DNA of 40,085 nt from Bacteroidia bacterium (GTDB lineage: Bacteria > Bacteroidota > Bacteroidia > UBA4408), in NCBI GenBank assembly GCA_020845635.1, contig JADLFI010000047.1:1-40085 (forward strand), read 5' to 3'. Below the pieces are notes generated by a model, which worked only from the letters and a program-made list of their open reading frames with translations, did not search any database and had not been told where the DNA came from. Of this stretch, positions 9,201 to 15,321 are shown piece after piece. The translations under genes were made by a program, and so were the position numbers. Each line of letters starts with the position of its first letter. Positions within the stretch are counted from its first letter, which is position 1.

Positions 9201-10612
9201 GATACCATTGGAATGATTATTATTGGAATTGGGCAGGTGGCCCGGATGTAAATGACAATGAATGGAATCATGTAGCTTTAGTAGTTACGCCTAACGCAGC
9301 CAAGTTATATTTAAATGGGGTTTCTTATGATAACAATAGCAGTCATCCTACCGAAGCTTTTGATACACCATTGAGAGTTGGCAATGACCCTGCATCAAGC
9401 GCACGTACTTTTAATGGTTTAATTGATGAGGTGTGTATTTATAACCGAGCTTTATCACAAAACGAAATCAGAGAGCTAATGCACCTTACAAAGAAGCCGC
9501 AGGCCGATACGACTTTAGTTACCTATTTGCAGTTTAACGAAAACAACGGATTAGCGTTTGATAAAGTAGGTATTAATCACGTTTCACTGGCCGGAGGTGC
9601 AGCACGAACTACTTCAACGGCTCCTGTTGGTGGTGGAGTAAGCGCTCGTTTAGATATTAATACTGCCGGGAACTTTACCTTTGGAAATACAGGTTTAAAC
9701 CTTGGTTTTGCCAATGGTTCCTTGCCAATGGGCGAAGTTTGTGTAAGCCGTATTAATCAGTTTCCTGATGTCATACCTTCGCATCCTGACAGTACATCAA
9801 AAGCCTATTGGATAATTGAAAACTATGGGGCAAACAACAGTTTTGACACTTTAAATACTATAACCTTTAACAACACCGGAACTTGGTTAAACAATTGTAG
9901 CCTGAATAAATTATATACCAGAATGCCTAATGCCGATGGTCCTGTATGGGGTACTGCTATTGACCAAGCTGATAACTGTAGCGGCAATGCACAAGGAAAT
10001 CAAATTATTTTTAGCACCGGAAATAGTGTATATCAATCCGGTCAGTATATTGTTGGGGCGGGGCCTCAGGTTATTACGGCCGACAATTGGTTTGATTTTA
10101 CTGCAAGGCCATATCAGCAAAATTCTGTTATGCTTAGCTGGACAACAGGTAAGGAAGTTAATGTTTCGCATTTTATAGTTGAAAGAAAAAATGGGAACCA
10201 TAATTTTATGATTATAGACAGCGTAAAAGCTATTGGAAATTCAGGATTTAGTACCTCATACCAAAGTATTGATAAAAAACCGGAAAGAGGGTTGAATGAA
10301 TACAGAATAAAAATTGTTTCAACCAATGGTCAGTTTATTTACAGTCCGGTTAGAAATGTTTTGTTCAAATCATTGCCTGAAAAAATTGTGATTTACCCAG
10401 TACCTCAAAAGGCAGGTCAAGATATTTTTATAAATTCAAATTATAGAAATTTAAAATATGAATTGATTGACAGCTTTGGAAGAATAGTGAGCAGAGGGGT
10501 TTTGGAGAACAATAGTAGTTCTATTTCTACTCAAGGCATTTCAAAGGGAAGCTATAATTTAATTTTCGATATAGAGGGGGTAAAAGTGATGGAGAAAATA
10601 ATATTAAATTAA
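6233..10612 (+). CDS. Large T9SS-secreted multidomain protein (BNR/sortilin-like propeller, PKD, LamG, C-terminal sorting domain)
   Basis: This 1459-residue protein starts with a signal peptide ending at GFAQ. Residues about 170-745 hold many Asp-box repeats (TTDGGSNWNE, TTNGGNSWIQ, SEDDGISWTS, SLDGGINWTN, SDNGGASWNN), the mark of BNR/sortilin-type beta-propellers. About 830-917 is PKD-like (GSFQVKLVVSDSLGTDSISY). About 926-1080 is a LamG/concanavalin-like domain (NTVTFSAWIKRNG to FNGLIDEVCIYNRALS). The last 75 or so residues (IVIYPVPQKAGQDIFIN to the end) form a type A T9SS sorting domain. It should cross the outer membrane by T9SS and stay on the surface or be released. The ligand is unknown; binding or hydrolysis of glycans or proteins is possible. 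It is monocistronic, with a 252-bp region upstream. Confidence 0.9.
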   Translation: MRKFFPFCLFITVLFYSNKGFAQKLIGPESPYGYTTDSNLPDWAKEMYKPNPNIFTVKNLYEGYYKTHQFKKNKHTQYYKRWSKVAQKMTDESGIVQYPNRQQTDLINNSYLQLLSTARMSGSGAGSSWTCIGPFDFDKDANGRSHAPGSSHVYTVEKSKNDPNFLVAGTANAGVYKTTDKGLHWITLTEQLLIGECRAVEIQFDNNDVIYAGGNGRIYKTTDGGSNWNETGGTSFNNVYHNVYSIVMVPGNSQKLFATTNYGLYRTTNGGNSWIQVVSCPGSGEYFGDIEIHPTDTSVVYAIYNSKLVGNSNKITEFYKSTNGGDTFTALTSWPSNATTITGSNHQNRAEIAVTPAQPDRIYAILTGKANGGEGLYGFYRSDDAGTTWTHHCCGTGPGGYAAVDNTNVMGYATDGTDDGGQYYYDLAIDADKTNANKVHVGGIMQWVSTDGGDNFTCLNSWADPGGSKYVHADIHDIRIYGNEVWVACDGGIFLSENSGNLDFNRRQFGIAGTDFWGFGAGFKDGNIMLGGTYHNSHLLKNNNVYLNGWISYTGSADGFRGFVNPGYNKWVYHDFGKDKVPNNRTSPFIGYPFEKVPNASYYSGYSCPLVWDPRCYTTVYSGVDGTLWKSEDDGISWTSLKNFGTGKVTDLEVAFDNPQKIYVVYSPSSGARIIYKSLDGGINWTNISIPNSVLPVNTTSQIDITIDVHSSDNIWAGIITGNASSNGYKIFKSDNGGASWNNLTTPMLDNQTIQSVVFQRGTQGGVYLGTNKTVFYRNTQMNDWVLYSTNLPALTSCLSLVPWYKGGKIRNASNRSVWEASLYEMGAPKAQITVDKLSSGCARDTFYFSDYSSQYQSGATWNWQITPTPAYHTPFNQEQVKVVFGNTGSFQVKLVVSDSLGTDSISYNNFITVSNSCDYDTIPGNALDLSAQGQFASGTEPLYLNSNTVTFSAWIKRNGAQPNWAGLLFFRGGSTTCGINFRDNGSQLGYHWNDYYWNWAGGPDVNDNEWNHVALVVTPNAAKLYLNGVSYDNNSSHPTEAFDTPLRVGNDPASSARTFNGLIDEVCIYNRALSQNEIRELMHLTKKPQADTTLVTYLQFNENNGLAFDKVGINHVSLAGGAARTTSTAPVGGGVSARLDINTAGNFTFGNTGLNLGFANGSLPMGEVCVSRINQFPDVIPSHPDSTSKAYWIIENYGANNSFDTLNTITFNNTGTWLNNCSLNKLYTRMPNADGPVWGTAIDQADNCSGNAQGNQIIFSTGNSVYQSGQYIVGAGPQVITADNWFDFTARPYQQNSVMLSWTTGKEVNVSHFIVERKNGNHNFMIIDSVKAIGNSGFSTSYQSIDKKPERGLNEYRIKIVSTNGQFIYSPVRNVLFKSLPEKIVIYPVPQKAGQDIFINSNYRNLKYELIDSFGRIVSRGVLENNSSSISTQGISKGSYNLIFDIEGVKVMEKIILN

Positions 10613-10702
10613 AGTCTATTCAATATAAATTAATTATTGTAATTAATAGAAATAAGCTAATAAGTTAGGTAAAATCAATAGAATGAATTATGACTTAAAT
10701 CA

Positions 10703-10733
10703 TTGATTTTGCCCAACATTTGAACTAACTTAG
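10703..10733 (+). promoter_or_regulatory. Candidate promoter of the mbnP-mbnH pair
   Basis: TTG at 10703-10705, a 20-bp spacer and TAACTTAG at 10726-10733 fit the Bacteroidota TTG/TAnnTTTG pattern with one mismatch in the -7 element. It would give a very short leader before the ATG at 10750. This is a sequence match only. Confidence 0.25.
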
Positions 10734-10749
10734 CTGAAAAATTAAACCC

Positions 10750-11502
10750 ATGAAGAATAAGTTCATAAAAAGTTTAGTACTGGTATCATCAATAATTTTT
10801 ACTTTATCATCATGCAAAAAAGATGCTATAGATGATAATCCTGCACCATTATTTACCAAGGCCACCCTTAATATCAATGTATTGGCCAACAACAATAAAG
10901 TAATATGGGACTCTATAAATTACATAAACGCTTCAGGTAATAAATACAGTTTACGCACTATTAATTTTTATATTTCTGATATTGCAATGAAGCGAAAAGA
11001 TGGCTTTATACATAAATTGAATAAGGTTTTTTATATTGACCCTGCCAAAAGTGAAAGCTCACAAATAACTATTGATTCGTTGTTGAGAGGCGATTATGAG
11101 CAGATAAGTTTTTTGGTGGGACTTAATCCGCAAATAAACATTGATTATGGTTTGGAATCAACTGTAGATAACTTGAACATGGCATGGCCAACTATGATGG
11201 GTGGGGGCTACCATTTTATAAAAGTTGAAGGACATTATTTGGATAGTGCCGGTTTGCGAAAAGGATTTGCCATACATTTAGGAAAAAACGAAAACCTTGT
11301 AAATATTGAGATTAATAAACTAATGTTACAGCAAAAATCAGAAAATAACTATTCTTTAGATTTTGAAATAAACGAAATATTTGCTAATCCGTATTTGTAC
11401 GATTTGAATATTGAAAAGACATATACTATGTCTGATTCCTTATCTATGTCTAAAATAAAAACCAATATGCAAGATGCGTTCACCATTAATCAAACTAATT
11501 AG
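10750..11502 (+). CDS. MbnP-family copper-protein lipoprotein
   Basis: The 250-residue lipoprotein has its lipobox Cys at residue 22 (LSSC). The body matches the MbnP family: an early strand with VIWDSINYI, the TINFYISDIAMKR segment, and the diagnostic MAWPTMMGGGYHFIKVEG motif, followed by KGFAIHLGKNENLVNIEI. In methanotrophs MbnP is a periplasmic copper protein in which its partner MbnH converts a tryptophan to kynurenine. The Trp in the MAWPTMMGGGY motif is the obvious candidate here, by analogy. The next gene is the MbnH-like di-haem protein, overlapping by 29 bp, so the two are almost certainly co-translated. No methanobactin precursor or biosynthesis genes are in the window. Confidence 0.85.
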   Translation: MKNKFIKSLVLVSSIIFTLSSCKKDAIDDNPAPLFTKATLNINVLANNNKVIWDSINYINASGNKYSLRTINFYISDIAMKRKDGFIHKLNKVFYIDPAKSESSQITIDSLLRGDYEQISFLVGLNPQINIDYGLESTVDNLNMAWPTMMGGGYHFIKVEGHYLDSAGLRKGFAIHLGKNENLVNIEINKLMLQQKSENNYSLDFEINEIFANPYLYDLNIEKTYTMSDSLSMSKIKTNMQDAFTINQTN

Positions 11503-12514
11503 TGTAAGCTTTATCTTTTTGGTGATTGTTTTTTTGGGATGCAAGAAAAACAAAGAAGAAGATTTAATTCCTTCTAATCCTCCAACTAACCAAAATAATG
11601 AGCTAACACCTTATACGGTTACATATCCGTATTATTTTCCGCCTTTAACTATCCCTGAAAGTAATCCGTTAACTATGGAAGGAATACAACTAGGCCGTAG
11701 TTTATATTACGATCCAATATTATCTAATAATGGACAATCATGCTCTTCATGCCATAACTCAAATAGTGCTTTTACAACTTACGACTCAAATGCCTTGGCC
11801 CATATCAATTTAGGTTGGAGTACTTATTATTTGTGGAATGGGAGTATTAGCGGAACTCTAGAAGATATTATGCGATTTGAGGTAGAAGATTTTTTTCAAA
11901 CCGATGTAGCTAAAGTAAATAAGTCTATACTCTATAGAAACCTATTTAAAAAAGTATATAATGTTGACACTATTAAATCTCAAGATATTGCTAATGCTTT
12001 AGCACAATTTTTTAGAGTATTAAACTCAACCAACTCCTATTGTGATCAGTTTTTCAAACATACCTACAATTTCAACAGTTCGCAAATGAATGGGTTTGTT
12101 ATTTTTAATTCTGAGAAAGGTGATTGTTTTCATTGCCACTCTTTAGGCTTGTTTACTGATAATAAATTTCACAATATTGGGATTGACTCCATCTTTAATG
12201 GAGTTAATTTGGGTCGTTACAATGTAACCTCAAATCCTAATGACATAGGTTTATTTAAAACTCCTACTTTAAGAAACATTGAGCTAACTGCACCATATAT
12301 GCACGATGGAAGGTTTAAAACTTTAGAAGAAGTAGTTGAGTTCTATAATTCAGGGGTAAAGTACAGCAGTACCCTTGACCCTATTATGACCAAAAATGAC
12401 AAGCTAACTAATGGTTTAAATTTAACTACGCAAGAAAAACAAGATTTGGTAGCATTCTTAAAAACACTTACCGATTCTTCGTTTATACACAATCCGTTGT
12501 TGCAAAAACCTTGA
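11474..12514 (+). CDS. MbnH-like di-haem cytochrome c peroxidase family lipoprotein
   Basis: The 346-residue protein has a lipobox Cys at residue 23 (FLGC). Two c-type haem motifs are visible: CSSCH at 90-94 and CFHCH at 218-222. The family signature APYMHDGRFKTLEEVVEFY starts at residue 273. This is the MauG/MbnH/bacterial cytochrome c peroxidase fold. The overlapping MbnP gene upstream makes an MbnH role (peroxide-driven Trp-to-kynurenine oxidation of MbnP) more likely than plain peroxide removal. The ATG at 11474 lies inside mbnP, 29 bp before its end. The stop is 5 bp before the left copy of the 83-bp direct repeat, so the mobile block lies directly behind this gene without damaging it. 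Confidence 0.87.
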   Translation: MRSPLIKLISVSFIFLVIVFLGCKKNKEEDLIPSNPPTNQNNELTPYTVTYPYYFPPLTIPESNPLTMEGIQLGRSLYYDPILSNNGQSCSSCHNSNSAFTTYDSNALAHINLGWSTYYLWNGSISGTLEDIMRFEVEDFFQTDVAKVNKSILYRNLFKKVYNVDTIKSQDIANALAQFFRVLNSTNSYCDQFFKHTYNFNSSQMNGFVIFNSEKGDCFHCHSLGLFTDNKFHNIGIDSIFNGVNLGRYNVTSNPNDIGLFKTPTLRNIELTAPYMHDGRFKTLEEVVEFYNSGVKYSSTLDPIMTKNDKLTNGLNLTTQEKQDLVAFLKTLTDSSFIHNPLLQKP

Positions 12515-12519
12515 TGCGA

Positions 12520-12602
12520 GTATTGCCCAGATTAATCAAGTAATATATTTATTGGTGTAACTTTTCTGCTAAGTATTTGGCGGTATAAGAATATTTATTT
12601 TT
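12520..12602. repeat. 83-bp direct repeat, left copy (duplicate of the uvrA 3' end)
   Basis: This stretch matches 15239-15321 at all but two positions (C at 12528 against T at 15247; G at 12555 against T at 15274). It contains a second copy of the last 17 uvrA codons plus stop on the minus strand (12549-12602) and 29 bp of downstream DNA. It abuts the left end of the mobile block, TCCTGACTTG. The exact limits are uncertain by up to 3 bp because the element's terminal bases match the flanks by chance. It reads as a long target-site duplication. Confidence 0.9.
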
Positions 12603-12708
12603 TCCTGACTTGTACCTTTTTTGTGGTAATAATAACCATTGTTTCAATTAATCCATTGAAAATATATATCGAAAAAACCGCACTAATTTGATGAGATTCA
12701 AGTCAGGA
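12603..12708. mobile_element. MITE-like element derived from the IS1634-type element
   Basis: This 106-bp segment is bounded by perfect 10-bp inverted repeats (TCCTGACTTG and CAAGTCAGGA) and encodes no protein. Read from its right end on the minus strand, it follows the end of the IS next to uvrA for roughly 75 bp: TCCTGACTT, then TTAGTGCG, a T-rich run, TATTTTCAAT and a TTAATT block at similar spacing. It therefore looks like an internally deleted derivative of the same IS. Its left end doubles as the left end of the whole composite block. Confidence 0.75.
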
Positions 12709-13002
12709 GCCATAAATTTTTGGAATAAATAATTAAGAAATTTTTTTTGGTTTTTATTTTGGATTTAAAAAACCATTTTTATTTTTTCTTTAAATATTGA
12801 AAAACATTGAGTCAAAATTATTGCATTTTTTTTAAAGGAATTTTGTTGTAGTCAATATAGAAGACCTAAACGATTGAGTAAAAATTTGCGTCAATTGTTT
12901 TGAACTGAAAAAAAATATTTATTAATTTGATTTTTTATTAAGGTGATAAATAATTTTGTTCTTATGTACACAAAATAGGAATTCTTAAAAATCAAATTAA
13001 AC
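12709..13002. other. AT-rich non-coding leader of the frameshifted T9SS gene
   Basis: There is no reading frame of note. Long T and A runs dominate (12739-12846). A good promoter candidate lies at 12926-12958, about 45 bp before the ATG at 13003. Confidence 0.6.
12926..12958 (+). promoter_or_regulatory. Candidate Bacteroidota-type promoter
   Basis: TTTG at 12926-12929, a 21-bp spacer and a full-match -7 element TAATTTTG at 12951-12958 give a predicted start of transcription around 12965, upstream of the frameshifted T9SS cargo gene. This is a sequence match only. Confidence 0.4.
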
Positions 13003-14243
13003 ATGACCAAACAGTATTTATTTTTCTGGATAATAGTTTTAAGCTTCTTGAGTTTTGATTCAACAGCACAAACTTCGGGCTGTACAGACCCTCAAGCTAC
13101 AAATTATAATGTATCCGCCTCTATCAATGATGGGTCTTGTGTTTATCCTGCTACTAATTACAATCCTATTTTTCTTGATAGTTTACCAAGTGAAATCCAA
13201 GAAACTTCAGGTTTATTATACTTCAATGGAAGTTTATGGACTATCAATGATAGTGGAAATGAACCCATTTTATATCAGATAGATACTACAACACATTTAA
13301 TCACAAGACGCATTTTTATTGACAATGCCATCAATATAGATTGGGAAGCTTTATCTCAAAGTGATAATGATATTTTCATTGGTGATATTGGGAATAATAA
13401 TGGAAGCCGTACAGATTTGAAGATATTAAAAATTAGTAAGTCGGATATATTGAGTCAGGATACAGTTGCTGCAAGTTTTATCCATTTTTCTTATCCGGAT
13501 CAGACGGACTTTACACCTGCATCTAACAATACACGTTACGATTGTGAAGCATTCTTTTATGCCAATGATTCTTTGTATCTTTTTACCAAAGATTGGGTTC
13601 AATTTACTTCTACTTTGTATGTGATTCCTAATGTTGCAGGTACACACAATGCTTTGCTATTAGGTACTTACAATTTGGATGGATTGGTTACAGATGCTTC
13701 TTTCAATGACTCCACCAAGAGTGTTGTTTTGATAGGTTATAAACAGCATCAGTACTAATCTTTAATGCTTTTATTTGTCTTCTATTTGATTTTCCTAATC
13801 ATGATTTTTTATCTGGAAACAAAAGAAAGTTGAATATTAGCAGTGTGTTGCTGAGAGGACAAACTGAAGGTATAACTTGGACTTCAGCATATAAAGGTTA
13901 TTTTTCTGGAGAAGCGATAAGTTCATCTACTTTTGGTATCAACAATCCTGCGAAGCTTCATGCGTTCAATTTGCAAGGCTATATTCCTTTTTTACCCACT
14001 GCAATGCCGTTAGGGAAAATTTCTTCTTTTGAGGTTTATCCCAATCCAGCTCAGAATATTTTATTTATAACTGGTGAAATAAAGAATAATCTGCCCTATT
14101 GGATTTCAGATGTAGAGGGAAATTGTGTACTTCAAGGAAATCTCAACAGTAATTACATAAATATAGAAGACTTACCTGCTGGACAATATTTTTTGAACTT
14201 GAATAATACAACACAAGTGCAATTTGTAAAATTGAAACAATGA
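13003..14243 (+). pseudogene. T9SS-sorted secreted protein, broken by one frameshift
   Basis: The first part (13003-13758, 251 residues) has a signal peptide ending near STAQ, a CTDPQATNYN...DGSCVYP motif common in Bacteroidota surface proteins, and a body resembling T9SS-sorted SdiA/esterase-like propeller proteins. The second part is in another frame, open from 13743 to the stop at 14241-14243. It carries DFPNHDFLSGNKRKL, GQTEGITWTSAYKGYFSGE and a type A sorting domain beginning FEVYPNPAQNILFI. The total of 1241 bp is not a multiple of three, and losing one base between about 13743 and 13758 explains it. There is no slippery run there, so programmed frameshifting is unlikely. Otherwise the gene is intact, so the break is recent or a sequencing error. 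It lies inside the composite mobile block. Confidence 0.75.
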
Positions 14244-14250
14244 TGTATTA

Positions 14251-14757
14251 CTAATTCTTTTTTGGGAAAGTTCCCCAATATTTGGCTGCCATTCTTTCTA
14301 CATTTTGTTCTAAAGGCGTATAGTAACAGTTAGGAAATTGTTCTAAGAATTTTGCTGTATTGTAAGCATAATGTGCGTGAGTTATTTGTGCAGTTTCTTT
14401 TGTAATTAAAGCAACTTTTTTACTGAATTTTTCTTTGATATATGCTATTCGTCAAATAATTTCACTCATCCATTTTGTAGCTCTATGTGGCGAATCTGGC
14501 ACGGATAAGGCTTTTGCCATAGCATTAAAAATCTTTTCATAACTAAAATTTCCAGCACTGATGATGAATCATTCTTAGTAATATTTGACTGCATCAATAA
14601 AAACATAGCTTTCACATCTACAAAGCTTTCTGTCCTTGGGTGTACCACTTCAATCCATTAGATACTGTAGTCATCAACTTCCCAGAACTTTGATGTCATT
14701 TGTCCTCACCTAAAATATTACCAGGATTGACAATTGCTCCTTTTAATCCTTCTGCAA
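14251..14757 (-). pseudogene. NAD-dependent epimerase/dehydratase (SDR) C-terminal remnant
   Basis: Reading the minus strand across several frame changes and in-frame stops gives an ordered set of extended-SDR pieces. They are VAEGLKGAIVNPGNILGED, SSGKLMTTVSNGLKWYTQG, SFVDVKAMFLLMQSNI, FSYEKIFNAMAKALSV, LITKETAQITHAHYAYN and the end MAAKYWGTFPKKN with a stop at 14251-14253. This is the C-terminal half of a nucleotide-sugar epimerase or dihydroflavonol-reductase-like protein. The N-terminal NAD-binding half is absent. The fragment begins where the transposase fragment stops (about 14757-14770), so a deletion or recombination joined the two. It is not functional. Confidence 0.65.
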
Positions 14758-14759
14758 CC

Positions 14760-15135
14760 ATCTATCCATTGAACGAAGTTTAGACGCAGGTTCATAAATC
14801 CTTATTGCCACTAAATATTTAAGAATTTGAGGAGTTTTATCTAAGCCAATGATACCCAACATTTTTAACATGTGTTGGTAATAAAAACGGCATTTCACCC
14901 CAATAAATTGACAATGACTTAAATGTAACAATTGATTGGGTTTATCCTCAGAAAATAAAGAAGGCTGCTTGCTAAATTCGTTTATCCATTCCTGTGCCAT
15001 AGTTATTAACTCTTCCGACTCCTGTTCCGTATGCACAGAACCAATGTGTTGCAAAACCTTCCTTTTGTTATCATGGTATTGGACTACTTGAACAGCTATG
15101 GCTTTCGATGCTTTTTTTAACAATCTAATTTTCAT
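14760..15135 (-). pseudogene. IS1634-type transposase, N-terminal fragment
   Basis: The minus strand from ATG 15135 encodes about 125 transposase-like residues: MKIRLLKKASKAIAVQVV, a QHIGSVHTEQESEEL segment, FYYQHMLKMLGIIGLDK and RIYEPASKLRS. This is the N-terminal region of IS1634/IS4-superfamily transposases, whose full length is about 500 residues. The catalytic DDE core is missing. Homology ends near SKLRSMD, after which the sequence becomes an epimerase remnant. The 103 bp upstream of the ATG lead to the element's end at 15238. The IS1634 assignment is supported by the 83-bp duplication flanking the block. Confidence 0.7.
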
Positions 15136-15238
15136 ACAAAAAGCCCCTTAGTGCGGTAAAAACAACCTTTTTTGTAATTAACTTATTGAAAATAAAAACT
15201 AAAAAAAACGCACTAAATCAAGAGGGTATAAGTCAGGA

Positions 15239-15321
15239 GTATTGCCTAGATTAATCAAGTAATATATTTATTGTTGTAACTTTTCTGCTAAGTATTTGGC
15301 GGTATAAGAATATTTATTTTT
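15239..15321. repeat. 83-bp direct repeat, right copy (contains the functional uvrA end)
   Basis: This is the partner of 12520-12602, with two mismatches. It holds the stop codon and last 17 codons of the intact uvrA gene plus 29 bp of downstream DNA, and abuts the right end of the mobile block (AAGTCAGGA). Confidence 0.9.

Larger units (their letters stand above)
12603..15238. mobile_element. Composite mobile block with IS1634-like ends
   Basis: The 2636-bp block begins TCCTGACTTG and ends TAAGTCAGGA, inverted ends that continue into IS1634-type transposase sequence at the right. It is flanked on both sides by the 83-bp direct repeat. Contents from the left are a 106-bp MITE-like element, an AT-rich spacer, a frameshifted T9SS cargo gene (plus), a decayed NAD-dependent epimerase fragment (minus) and a transposase 5' fragment (minus). 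IS1634 of Mycoplasma mycoides is known to make long, variable direct repeats on insertion, which explains the flanks. The transposase is incomplete, so this copy could move only with enzyme supplied from elsewhere. How passenger genes came to lie between the ends is inferred. Confidence 0.75.

Noticed and set aside
10629-10647. Palindrome ATTAATTA-TTG-TAATTAAT after the large T9SS gene as a terminator
   Set aside because: The stem is purely A/T and in AT-rich DNA such palindromes are expected by chance.
11474-12514. Plain cytochrome c peroxidase for peroxide removal
   Set aside because: The overlap with an MbnP-family gene makes an MbnH-type protein-modifying role more likely, though it is not proven.
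13740-13760. Programmed frameshift in the T9SS cargo gene
   Set aside because: There is no slippery heptamer, homopolymer run or clear downstream hairpin at the frame change.
12520-15321. The 83-bp repeat as an assembly artefact
   Set aside because: The two copies differ at two positions, each abuts a defined IS-like end, and the unique DNA between them is coherent. A target duplication explains it better.
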